64,000 nucleotides of DNA from Echinococcus granulosus. Taxonomy: Eukaryota; Platyhelminthes; Cestoda; Cyclophyllidea; Taeniidae. The stretch spans positions 388,268-452,267 of the forward strand of contig NW_020170431.1 in NCBI RefSeq assembly GCF_000524195.1, in the 5' to 3' direction. The notes beneath the pieces are model-generated. The model was not told the origin of the DNA, ran no database searches, and saw only the letters and a list, made by a program, of their open reading frames with translations. The position numbers and the translations under genes are program-made. Shown here one piece after another: positions 1 to 12,900 of the stretch. Position 1 is the stretch's first letter. Each line of letters begins with the position of its first letter.

Positions 1-13
1 ATCACTCAATTTT

Positions 14-41
14 GGGGAAGAGGGGGAGCGGTGGGGGAGGG
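14..41 (+). other. G-rich tract with quadruplex potential
   Basis: Four G runs of 4, 5, 5 and 3 bases separated by short loops (GGGGAAGAGGGGG, then GGGGGAGGG). The pattern meets the usual G-quadruplex rule; formation is inference. Confidence 0.5.
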
Positions 42-2461
42 ATTATGGTCGTGCATAAAATTTGAGGATTAAAATCACTTAGGTTTTAATTTCACTGGAA
101 ATAATACAAACGTAAAATAAAAGTTGATTAGTTGCGTGTAATAATTTTGTTGCTGCCCTCATCTACTTCCGGTTTGAGACCATTGAATAGAAAAAGAGCG
201 GAGAAGATTAGTGTCTGTCTCCTCCTTTAGAGTTGGTAATGTCTGTCTAGGGCATAAGGTTGGTGTAACCTTACCGCTGTCAGTTGTCATGCTATAAAAC
301 CCCCCCCCCCTTGTCACTTTGAGCACCCTTCCTCGGTGAAGCCCCCTCTTTCTAGTGGATGTGCCTTTATGAAAACGCATTTTATTTTGACGAACCCATG
401 CTTGACTGCGCAGACCAAGTAATCTGTTGACTTGAGGGCCTTGACCACTTGAAATGCATCCCCGCTTCAAGAGTGATGGAGTTTTCGGGTAGAAGAGGCC
501 CTATAGTGCCGCAATAGGTCGCCTTCTTGGTCGGAGTTTGTCGTTAAGGCTAGAACCAGTGATAGACTTCAACGTACTTGAGTCAGTTGTCAAAATCCAC
601 GTCCATTGTAAGAGGGAAATATTGTCAAGTTAAAGGGGATATTTCTGCAAGTCACGTATCTCAGGGAGTTTATAAACTCTTTTTCACTTGGACCGCTTTA
701 AGCCTCAGATCTTTACGGTTGAATAACCATTCAATCTAAAAGCATAGAATAATTTGTGCATTTATTTAAAAAGTTTGCTTAAGTTGCCTTAATATTTTAT
801 TTAAACATCCCAAATATTGTCCTGTTTGTAAGTATCTCCAGCTGAAGGCGGCTGTTGAGGCTTTCGTGCCTCGATTCATACATATATTCACTTCTTATTA
901 TGATGATAATAAATGCTTAAGCGGTTTTTTTTCAAGAAAAGAATTAAATATCCGTATTTGGATCGCCTATTCACAAAAAAACAACGTGACTAGCAGCAAT
1001 GTGCTCCTAGACACCAAAAAGTCAACCCTTTGCAAATTAGTTTCCAACCAAACATCATCTTTGTCGATTTTAAATTCGTGCTATGCTTGGAGAAGGAATA
1101 AACAGTCTCCCATTGCCTACTATTTGATTGCTGTCTGTCGCCTGGCATCTCGGTAAGATTCTATTATTAATCGCCATTTCGCTACTTTTCACACCTTTTA
1201 CATACTTGGATAATTGGTAAGTGAAGGCTTAAAACAACAACTAAAAATTGGTCAAATTTAAGAACAAAAAGAAAGGAGAAATTAGGAATTAATGATAAAA
1301 ATTCTGTGTGTTGTTGTTGAAGAGGAGCAAAATTCTGCTTTGTGACATTACAGTACCATTCCTCTCCTCCTCTTCTGCGCCTCCCCTCCACCCGACTCCC
1401 ACCTCACGCAGGCAGGGATTCTTTTCGCTATCACTCATGTCCAACCTTTTGTGAGCCCTCCTTCCGAAGCAAAGCAGTTGGGTGAAAAACTGTGAGATGA
1501 CAAGCCATGATAGCAAGCATTTGCAACACTTTATTTCTGCATTCACTCCACATTCCTTGATTTCGTCCTGATAATACAATCACTTAAGTGGCGGGACGCA
1601 CTTCTTCAAACGCTACCTCGCAACAAAGGATTTTCCCTTTCTCAATTTCCCTATTTTCGTGTATTATTTTTGCCTCAAACGAAGTAATTTATTTAAAACC
1701 TGGAATGAGCTAGGCTCTACCTCTCCATAAGCAAGCCAACTCTAAATTTGGGACATCAGAATCAACTGCAGTGCTCTAGGCTCAGACCAAAGGCAAGAAT
1801 TATCTAAAGTGGAGACCATTTTCCTTAATTATTTGGTGTTTCTCACACTAGATTTTGCCTAGTGAAGTGATACTGCCAAAGGGTGGGTATTGGTGAGACC
1901 ACTTTTACACCAGGATTCCGTGACGGATAGAGCAACTCAACAGTTCGCCCTGTCAAGTAGAAGGACAGCGCCAACCCCCTCCAGCATTCACTTTTGCCAC
2001 GTCCAAACACCATCGCCAAATCAAACCTGGTCCAGGGCATTACCACGACTTCTCTCTCTCAGCTAGCAATCAAACCTGTCATCACCTCCCCTTTTTAAAG
2101 TGATTTATACACTTGGAAATGCACTGAACCTTCCATCCGTTGAGTGAGAGAGGACTTGTGACTACGGGAGAAATGGAAACTGTCGAACACCACCGCCATA
2201 TTAGGCGTATCTATCCTTGCAAATGCATTTTTCTCTCTACGTGCGGAATGAAGTACATCACAGCTACCGATTTGAGAGTTGCCTCGCCTCTCGTGTATCT
2301 AGATTGCTTTGTAATTAAAAAAAATAGAGATGTACCTCTTGTGGTGAAAGGTAATCAACTGCTTCGTTTTGAACTTTCTTCCCTGCAATATTTGGCATGC
2401 ATAAAAATGTCCAACACGAAGGGAAACGAGGCGGAATTCTATTTTGGTTCCTGTCATCCTC

Positions 2462-2479
2462 CACACACACACACACACA
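2462..2479. repeat. (CA)n microsatellite
   Basis: Nine perfect CA units inside otherwise non-repetitive sequence. Confidence 0.9.
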
Positions 2480-3274
2480 AAACAATCTTCTGTACATACA
2501 AAAGTTTTTATACCCCAGCAAAATAATATTGCGTCGAATACATTTTTGCTGAAATGCCTGTAAAGGTCGTGACTGCTGTGGAAGGCAAAAGATATTTCCA
2601 CGACAAAGGAGATCACAAAACATCCAAAAAAATCCCCTGATATCAGCTAGTGACATACACATAGGAGATTTCACAGGACTCCTCACTGTGTCGTTGAGAC
2701 AGCCTAACACCCATCAATCACGGCACTTCAGTTTGTAAACAAGCCGGTCACTTTGTTTTCCGATCACGAGACGGAAAAGTGGGCTGTAAGGCCCATTGTT
2801 AAAAAAATGTAAAATGACACAAGGTTGGAAAATGACCATCGACAGTGAGTAATGGTACTAGGAAACGTAGTTCAACTTGGTGGCAGAATTTTTAAACCCA
2901 ACTCCAAATTTTTCCAACGGCACTTGATTTAAACAAAATGGCGACTTGTAAACCACTTCACCCATTTCGTTAGGCGCACTTTTGCCACCAAAAAAATTTA
3001 ATGAGTAGGGTTTTATTATTACAGCTCTAAAAGTTGAGGTAAAATTATTTCATCGTGCAATTTTTTTGCTCGAGGGAAGAAAAAGTTAAACGGACCTCGG
3101 AAAAGCTGCTACTCACTTAATGCATCATTTCACTTGGCAAGAAAGTAATTCCCCCTCCCTCTTCCCTGCAGGGCATGGAGATGGATTTCAAGATTCAGAC
3201 AAACCAACTTTGAGGGGGGAAAATCAAAGCAAAAAATAATTGAAAAGAGGACTCCTTGGAATGCTGTGAGGTGA

Positions 3275-3280
3275 TTTATT
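3275..3280 (-). promoter_or_regulatory. AATAAA overlapping the WDR6 stop codon
   Basis: Reading the minus strand, the final Gln codon, the TAA stop and the next base form a canonical AATAAA hexamer. No other AATAAA is seen in the following ~60 bases. If used, the 3' UTR would be only some tens of bases. Use as a polyadenylation signal is inference. Confidence 0.45.
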
Positions 3281-3912
3281 GGTCAAATTTGAAATAACAA
3301 AGTTGGAGGCCGGAACCGCAAACCATTGCTAAATACGCCTTCTCGGCTTCGTCGGTTGGGAGGAGGGAAATATTCTGAGGATCTCCTAGTCCTGTCAACA
3401 TCGTCTCCGAAAGAACGGAGAGTTTAGCACCCTCCATAACTTGCCACAGCAACAGTCGATGATCAGCACCCAAAGTCAACAGGCAATTTTGTTTAGACAG
3501 ACTGGTGACTTTGACAACGGCCGCAAAGTGTCGGACTGCTTTGGTGATCCAAACGCCCCGTAAGTTGGCCAATCGGAGACTACCGTCGTCACCTGCTATC
3601 GCGATGTGATCAGCCAACATCGCGATCGAGTTTGCTGCACATGAGGCCACCGCCTTTGTGGTGGGATTTTCCACTTCCAGATGAAGTGAAAAGAGTTGTT
3701 TGTGGAGGCTGCCATCATCAAGATCTATTTTAAATGCTTCCACAACTCCACTGGTGTTGCTGTAGGCAATAGAAACTCGGCTTTCAGTTGGTTGAGTTAT
3801 GCAGCACAGACTGAGGATGCAACTCCGTCTATGTCCACTTCGAAAATCGGCAAGTTGGTAGAATCGAGGCAACCATCCAGTAGACTCGCATGGCAGACTA
3901 ATCTTGACAAGT
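3276..3912 (-). CDS. WDR6: WDR6 exon 16, C-terminal exon with stop
   Basis: 637 bp terminal exon, residues about 966-1177, after acceptor TTTCCTTTCAG. It encodes the last WD40 blades: GHRRSCILSLCCI (family HHKRCVLKVHSF), IAIAGDDGSLRLANLRG, LTLGADHRLLLWQV (family SASIDQRLTFWRL) and a terminal VCGSGLQLCYFKFDQ (family LGGQGLEVYNW). The stop is TAA at 3276-3278. Confidence 0.95.
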
Positions 3913-6900
3913 CTGAAAGGAAATAAGAGAGAAGAAAGAATGCGACAGGAGGGAGAGAGAGAAAAGGATTAAATGCCAAGTCGGGCTATACATTCCTTTG
4001 GAAGAGATGACGCAAATGCCTGTGAAGTAGCCCAAATCGAGCCTGTAAGCAATTAATCATCACCCTCACCGTGAAAGTATGTACTTGAAGATGTAGTTTT
4101 AGTCCCCAGCGCCAGAAAAAAGGTAGCCAATGGATACACAGTACCCTCGGTGCGCATACGTGACTAGTGGTAGTGAGAGGAAAGAAAATGCCTGATGATA
4201 ATAGCCAAGTTTAATTAAGACCTGAAAAGTAACTACATATCTCCCCTTCCTGTCCAAATCCAACAGTAAATTTAAACGCAGTTTCCTTAAAATTGCGGGG
4301 AAGGCTACTGACTGATGCGCTGGGTGAACAATTACAGGGAAGGTAAGTGGACGAAAGTATGGTGTTTACCTAAAAAACCAATCAAAATGTACATTCTCTC
4401 CTAGAAATTAGCGGTGAAATGGTAGTGTACTTTAATGCGCAGGAAAAAATTAAGGGTGTTAATTTAAAAATGAAGGATTTATTTGTACATAAGACTGAGC
4501 AATTCCTACAGCCCTCCATCCGTCCGAGCACTCGCCAATCCACTCATGCATACATCCGATTGCCATGCCTCCGGCACCGTGAAGTGTTTCCTTGTTCTCC
4601 GCTTCAACTAACCATTCATCTATCTCTCTAGCTAAGAGTCAATTTGACCGACAACGCGTCTATTCAGCCATTCATCCTTTCATATGCTTTCATATCCATC
4701 CATATTAATTGTCCATTCAAGCAGATATCCGTCCACTTCACTCCCCCTCCCCTCCAGCTAGATTCGATATTATAATCACATCAAATCTTGTTTATCATAT
4801 AAAACAATCATTAAGTACCATTATTCAGTGAAATGAACAACAAAAGAACACTGTACAAAGGGACTTAAAGTACTCATTCATTTCACTTATTTTCGACCGA
4901 CTAACGAGACAAATGTTGCAGCCACTCGCTTTAGCTAAAAGACGTAGGAGTAAATGAAAAGGAGGGGGAATTTCCACATCGGAAGACAAACGAAAATCTA
5001 CGCAAGAAGAAAATAAAAGATTTACGGGAGGATAAAAAGTAAGGATGCCCAGAGAGTGCTCTAAAGATGGAATTCGGTTTTCGACTAGAGAAAGAGGTTA
5101 AACGTGCGCGCCACAGCCGGAAAGAAAGCGCGTTCAGGCTGAGATCCCGGACTCCATACAAATGTCAACCAGAAATGCGTGATAACTGGGAGCAGATCAA
5201 GACGCGATCCGCGGTGTGCTCCCCAATTACTAGTTTTCTTAACTAACTGGAAGTCGGTGAATGTGAAAATAAATACCCACACTGGGAAAGGATAGGAAAG
5301 ACCTTTAAGCTTACGAATGGTAAAAAAAAAACATTTGTGAGAGCAAAAATCCATGCATCTATCCCTGAGTTTGACCAGTAGCTAGAGAATAGCCTCGGAC
5401 AGTTCACTTCACTGCAATTCAGAAAATCCTGGCTTTCATTGTCAAAAGGCTCCCCCGACCTGGAGCGTCATTCAACTCTACTTTATTGTTGAAAGCTAGC
5501 AGCCGTTAATAATTGTATTACATTCACCATTACAACAGAAAGACTCGTCCTCCGTGCGATGTTGCCACACGACAGGTGGTACTTCAATCAGCCTTCTAAG
5601 ATCTTGCAGACTCTTGACAAGTTGGCAAAAAGAGATGCCGAGATTGTCATGATAGCTGTACAGGCATCTGTAAGACGATAACACCATTGAAACGTCTTAC
5701 CGTGGCTGAGTGTCTTATCACTGGGAAAGCCTAATGACATTTCCACTTTCTGAATAGCAATTTACCAAGTAGGGCCACATCCCAGACAAATGGAAAGGAT
5801 ATTAACCTTTTTCTTCGCTACGCCATGCTAGTTCCATGTCAAATGGACGATTTAGAGAGTGTGACATTTCCGGCCAAATATGGACGTCTAAAACGCCACA
5901 ATAAAGATCCATGATTTCTCATGCAAGCAAAAACAGTACTAGTGCACATTTAGTAGTAGAAAAAAGTGAATTTGGGATCCAAAGCAGTTAATGTAAACAT
6001 GAGGCATTTATGGCATCGAGATTTTCACTCCTCCATTTCATTTGAGTTCGGCTTCTTCTGTCAAGCACAAAAATGCGAGAAAAAGTGTAACTTCTGGTGC
6101 TAACCACCTCAAAAGGATAAAAAAAGAACGAGGGCTTCAGTCGGCACTTCAACTACCTAAAATCTATCTATTTAACTTCCTTATCAAATGCTAAACAGCT
6201 TCCGAGGTGAGTTTAAAGTCCTGAAGTGGACAAATTTGAACGGTAGAGAACAATCAAGATTGCTAGTGATATACGAATACCTGTTGCGTCTTTATAATGG
6301 AAATAAACGACTCAAAGTCATGGAAGGTTATTACCTCGAGGTAAACCAAAAATGAGTGTGAAAGTGTCAATACAGCAGCAGACGTTAGACAAACCAAAAG
6401 TAAGGCAGTTCTTACCACTGCCTAATTTTTTGTTCCCCTTCCATAACGTCATATCCAAGACGAAAAAAGATGGTTTTTTTCATAAAAATTCACCTTCAGC
6501 TTGAAATGTCACCGGACTTAGACAAAGAACGAGAAGGCGAACCTTTTTGTCAATGCAAAGAAGCTAAAGTTTGCAAACTGGCACTTCAACAGAGTTAAAT
6601 CCTCTAAGAGACCACTGAAAAATAATTTAAATTCCTGGACTATTTTTAGAGAAATGTAGACTACTTTCTTCTTTCCTTGCTATGCACTATCGTTTGCGAA
6701 AAAGCCCTTTTGAATACAAGGATAGAGTTAACCTCTAGGGCCAATCACCTTAAAATGGTGACAGGACTATGATACACAAAGTTGACAAAGCAGGAGAGAA
6801 AAGACGTCAACCACTTTCTAAAAAAATTTTGAAAATGTTGGTGTTTGCTAATAGTAGATATAAACAACTAAAGAGATTTTTAAAAAGATTGATAACAGAA

Positions 6901-9900
6901 AAATTGCCTTCTGTAGCATAATTTAAAGTCCGGTCACTACTAGTGTCACATATATGAGACGCACTGGTTTTCCTGACCCAACCTGGAATCACATATAAGT
7001 GACACCTTTTCCTTACCGCTTTATAATGAGTAACTGCTTGCACCAAATCATGCGTTTGAAGTAGATTGACCCCGAGGTCACCATACTTCTTTATTTTATG
7101 AATAATAATGAAACAAAGAAATATCTGGTCTGGTTCAAAATTAAGAGATCCCAATCCACTTTTTTATCAATTTCGGCTCGCTAAATAAAGTCAGCTAATG
7201 AATTTCAATTTATCAATTCAGTAGCAAATTTTAACCAAACACAATCTGCTTTTTGTAATTAGTAGTCACGGAAGGTAAAATTTGCCCTATAATGTCAAGT
7301 TGCAACTGATAAAATCTCGTACAAATCTCAAAACGTCTTGGAGAGCTTAAGAGCATTTAAAAGTGCCAGCCTTGGAGTCGAGTAAGGTTTAAACGGCTGG
7401 TAGATTTGGACCACCGAACTTAAATGTACGGCATATCGCATCAAGTAGTCATCCAGCCAACCATTAACCAAAGTCTGGCACAAAGTAAAACAAAAATGTT
7501 TTAGAAACGTAATTTGGGTATGGAACGAAAATGGCCTCCTTTAAATAGCCTTTCGACAATAAATATCAACGAAAATGCCGGCACATGCGTACGTACGTAA
7601 GCAGGGACGAATTCGGGCCCCTCCCCCCCGCGCTTCCCCCAAAAAAACCCAACTGATATGTAAATGGTAGCAGACACTAAGGGCAAGTAGAAAATGCATA
7701 TTTCTTTCAATCACCCCAGTTGTTCAAAGGAACGATAGGAGATAGAAAGAAATGCAGTCATGTCGTGGGGGTGGGAGAAGGAAGGAGAATAGACGGGGGG
7801 GGGGTTAGGGGGCGAAACCATACGACGCTTCTATTGCTGCTACAGAAGAAGGCTAGTCTTACTTACACGCATAGTAAAGAAGACAAGAAGAATAGCTCAT
7901 CATAATTAATAATTAAATCTGCTTCCTGGAGAAGAATGAGAGAAAGAGTGACGTTATTGTTTTATTGTACAAAATAGGGGCAAATTTCCACGTCCGTATA
8001 GGTGCTGTAGAAAGTAAATGAGTGAGGACGAACCAAGAGGTCCACCAAGTTGCGCAGCACTTCAAGCAACACAAAGTTTAAAAACCTTATTTTTCACAGC
8101 CCATACTTTGAGGTCTTTAGTCTGTTCCTGACTAAACAGAAAAATGTCGCAAACGACACTTTTGGTGTATGATTATTTCAGGCAATACTTTCTATTTGTT
8201 TTGGTAAGTTAGCTGTCTACCAACTGAATAAATATCCTAAAATAATAACTTTATTTTAATAAAAAAGCAAACAAAGACGAAAGTTTGATTAATTGTGGCG
8301 GCCGAATTTAACGCGTTAACTACCAGCACCACATGTGGTGATAACGAGTTGGACTTAATTGCGTGCAGTAAACAGATTAGTTGATTTGAAAATAATAAAA
8401 AGGATATAAAATATTATTAGTCTGACTATAAATTCATTTTTCCCCTCCTACTTTTAAAACATTATTTAAACTGATCAAACTAGTTAATGACAGCCTGTGT
8501 CAATGAAACATTTGAACTCTTAGTCGGTGAACGTGGCACCGAGGCTGGTCATCGGGGCTTGATACTTCAGATGGTTCCAACACCCGCAGATCATGTTTCC
8601 CATCACTCTTTTCGCGAAATAAACTGTATTAGTTTAGTTTTTTTTATTTAGATTACTATGACAAAAAAAAAATAAAGTGCGCAGGATTACAAACAAAGTT
8701 CCAGGTAGGTGCGAAAGATGTTGTGCAACGCTTCGTTGACAGACGGGACAGGATAGAGAAGGCTGCATAGTAGGATGCGACAAGTGTCACGTAGCTTCAA
8801 CGACAAAGTGATGTGTGTCAAACATATACATGCGGAAGCCTGTAGGCAACACACAAACTTGAGGAAGGACTGCTACGCCTGGGCTGTGGTGATGCTTTGG
8901 CCTCGGAGAACTTGGCAGTGAAGAATGAGTTTGCAGAGAGTAACTCAACTATAAATTACAGAAGGTGGATACTACAAAAAGCAAAATTATATTTCTTGGG
9001 ATTTTCTTCATAGTTTAAAACTGTGAAGAGGAGGGGGGAGGTGGGGTACGCGACCTGGCAAGTCTTCGCTCCCTGCACTTCAAAATGTTTGCCAAAATTT
9101 TACGTAGGAAGCAATAATGGGAAACAATGGGTTAAAGTTTTGCTTAATCGGAGGGTGTGCCGAAAGTCCAAAATCACCTCAAAATGCGGATTAAATTGTG
9201 TCTCATACATTATAGCTGTCTATAATCACAACCTTGAGGAGTGAAGAAAGAACCTTAAAAACTAATCATGGTAACAGCCCAAGTAGGTAGATCTAGGATC
9301 GCAAAACCGCTTCAGTTATTATATGAGATGAGAATTTCCCCAGGCACAAAAAAAAACATTACTTTGAAATTGACAACATCAGAAGTGCATGGGAAATGTT
9401 CAACTACTTTTCAAATGAGATACCTCAGTCTTGAGTTCTGCCTTATGTGTGTGTACAGATAAGAATATGCAACAAATCTGTTTATCCATTCCAAGGGCCC
9501 ATCTCCAACAGTATAAATATTTGGAGCTTCTCAGCCACAAATAACAAACAAATCACTACGTCAAACACACACACACGTCTGATCTTTGCACTTCTACTTA
9601 ATCCGAATCCTGAGGTAACACGGAATGGTAACTACCATCTTCAGTTCGTTCCGTATCGGATAATTTTATTATAAAAAAGTGAGCCAGCAACAAAGAATAC
9701 CGAAAGTGAGTTAAAGGCAGGTAGAGATGACAAATTTTAAGGCATTATGAGGGGAAAAGTGGAGGCTTCCACCCTGGATAAAGTTTACACGACAAAAAAT
9801 GAGCGAGGATTACCTGATACTGCCATCCGAGCAAGCGGCAAGAACACTGATGTTATCCCCCTCTCTCTGTTGAAACGCTAGAAGGGCCATAATCCTAAGA

Positions 9901-12900
9901 TCACAGACGCTAAATGTAGCGCTTCTTTTCCGTTCAAGAGGGCAGGAGATAAGAGGACCCGTGCCTCGCAGACTTGTGTCCAAACAAACCCACCCGACGA
10001 GACCCGGTTGATCAGCCTCGTCCAGACGCCAGGCAACTAGCATTCCACGACCACCACCGGACACGAGATACCGAGTTAGTGGGCGATGTTTAGCTGTCTG
10101 ATGACATTGGGCAATGCAACGAATGTTTGAGATATGCCCAGAATGGAAACGTGGGGCAAAGTTGAGAGAGGAGACGGTGCAATCTAAGATAAAAGCAAAG
10201 TATAACTCTTTCTACGGTGTACCTTAAGTTTTTTTCCGTTTTACCATAAACTAACAGGTGTTGGTAGTCTCGTAGTCTAAGAGGTGTACGTAGGTAGATC
10301 TGAAGGACATTCGTGATTAAAAGAAACCTTCTTGTCTATATCAGATTACTCTTTTAACATTTGCTGATCGGTCAAATCATAACTGCGTTTTTTTTTCTCA
10401 AACAATTAATTCGCCTATCCAAATCCATGGTCAACCCTCCTACAAACAAATCAGGCAGTTAGGAAATGGGGGAACCCGTTGGCCAAATAATAACTGCTGT
10501 ATCACAGTTCAATATGCCACTGTTTTTAAGAGTAACTTTTCACCCTGCTAAACAAGTTATTTAAAGGAATGAAATAAACGATTTCAGTGATGCAGATATT
10601 TACCTGGGTCTTGATGCTTTCCCGTGTGTGTATATGGGTGTAGAAATAACAAACAAGCTCCCATGCTAAACCACAGATAATGTCAGGTGATGTACTCCCA
10701 TAATCCCGTGAGAATTTTATAAATACATTCAGCCATGGTATATGTTTGGGGAGGAAAAAATGCCTGGACTCAAGATTCGATTGAAGGTGATGCGGAAAAA
10801 AAGGAGAGGTGCTTGAAGGTCATCCACCCCGGTGCCAATTTTTTATTTGTTTCGGCCCTACAGCCACTATCGAAGCTAGATTTGGATTAAACAAGTCAAA
10901 ATCCCTCAAATAGTAGGAAACAGACCCAATATGGGTTTTAAGAGCAATGAAAAGTAGTGAATAAAATCCAAAAGATAAGGTTCAGTTCCATGTGCTCATG
11001 GGCAATGATGAGCTCGCATGACAACGGGACGTTATCAAAGAGTACAACGAATCAGAAAGAAGGAGTGAAANNNNNNNNNNNNNNNNNNNNNNNNNNNNNN
11101 NNNNNNNNNNNNNNNNNNNNNNNNNNNNNNNNNNNNNNNNNNNNNNNNNNNNNNNNNNNNNNNNNNNNNNAAACCACCTCCGTGATTGACTAATGTGACA
11201 AATTCTAGTACCAATAGCGGTGCAGGTTGGAAGGTTTTGTGTTTATCAGATCAGAGCGAGGGAGGAGAATTGAAAAACACTCATTTGAGGTATCAGATTT
11301 TTGGTGTTGGACACTTGGTAAAGTAATAACTACCCAAGTAGCTCTCCAGCTATAAATGTGTACTCTTCTTCACCTTTTGCTCTCCCATTCCAGCAGTGTG
11401 AATGCACATTGATGCCGAAAATGGGACAATGGGGACTGTTTGGTAATCTGGGGCAATAGCCAGCATTGAGTTCATTTAACTCTCGTCTTCCCTCCCTTCC
11501 TCCCTCCTTCTAATTCCAAATCGGTGAAAAGATACAAGGACTAAGGTACGAATTATACAAATGACTAAAAAGGATTAAAAGTGGCAACTAAGCGAGGAGG
11601 AATGCGTTTGGGATTAAAAATGCATTGCGAATCACCTTCCACCACCTCTTTGTTTAGATAAATATGAAGTTTTGACATATAAGTTGCAGCAAAATTGACC
11701 TTTAAGTGCAAAGATCATGTGACCGATGAGACAATAATGAGATGCACCAAAAATAAGTGGAATTTCAGGTCTTCCGAATTCATTAAGCGTGATTCATCTC
11801 TCTGCAGTAGAAGGAGCGGTTTAATGTGAACCTCTAGAACAGCCAATTTAAGGAGAAATTTGGTAGATTGAAAATGAATGAGAACTGCATTTCCAAAGGT
11901 AGTAAGTTTCCAATTTCAACAGTTCCAGAGGTGAAGAAGAGGGATTAGTGTTGCTAAGCTTGCAATAAAACGCAATCCTTACTTATGTAGGGATAGGCTC
12001 ACAGGTAGAATTACAAAATGAGTTATAAGTAGCTGAAAAGGGGATGAAACGTAGATTATGTAATTGTAGCCACGGCTTTGCTCACCTTTATTTGATACAT
12101 AAAAGTAATATTGTGTGAGTTTCAACTGTATTTTTACATCTTTGGGTTTAATTACATCCATGTTTTCAAGTTTGGTTGTATGAACTGCATGTGACCGTAG
12201 GGACGCAAAAAACCCCAATCCTCGGATACCCACTTCAAGCGCGGTACGCCACTGTGATGGAGCGCTCATCTGTTCCTCAATTAACTATTCGAACGGCGTC
12301 AACGCTTCATAGGCACCCGTGATGATCTCGGCTATGGTAGTTTAGTTCTATTTTTACAGGACAGAAGTTACTCCTGCGCATATTTAGCTAGCAAATGAAA
12401 CGTCCGCCCGATTCAGGACGTCTGATAGACGAATAACAACCTATTGCGTGACCAAGACACAAGCCACCGACGTGAGGCAGACCTGCCACAGGATGTTTCA
12501 GCCATTCTGAAAAATCATTTTATGCTGAGATAACTGTAGCAAGGGACTATATGAAAAATAAATTCAAATGGAATACTTTGTGATGGTGTCACGTTTTTCT
12601 TACCATCCACAAGCCCAAGAAAACTCGTAAATATGATCACTATTGACCTCTCACACGAAGTAAACCACAACAAATTTCATTTTCTTAATTCATCAAAAAC
12701 CGAAATATGTGCATCTAACACCCCACAATCAATCAACTACTGTCAGCCCATCTTGGTACACCACAAATTGCAACTAAAAATCACCCTAAAACTGTGGTAG
12801 GACTTGTTCAAAGTTACCTCCGACTCGAGTGAGAAGGTGAATACACAAAACCATACACACAAACAATTGTAAAAGGCACGAGAAAGGCATGAATTATTCA

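Larger units (their letters stand above)
1..3275. other. Non-coding region downstream of WDR6
   Basis: No convincing gene. Open frames (the longest about 130 codons at 2140-2526 and 2315-2710, on opposite strands) overlap each other and resemble no family I know. Contains a G-rich run at 14-41, a C10 run near 301, and a (CA) microsatellite at 2462-2479. Confidence 0.6.
3913..9813 (-). other. WDR6 intron 15 (5.9 kb)
   Basis: GT-AG intron between exons 15 and 16. No nested gene is supported. It carries one copy of the palindromic repeat (6943-7054), a short CACCACATGTGGTG palindrome (8327-8340) and paired C-rich and G-rich tracts (7615-7650, 7767-7812). Confidence 0.8.

Noticed and set aside
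2140..2710. Overlapping 128- and 131-codon frames on opposite strands
   Set aside because: They overlap each other, include a CA microsatellite translated as His-Thr repeats, and show no known motif.
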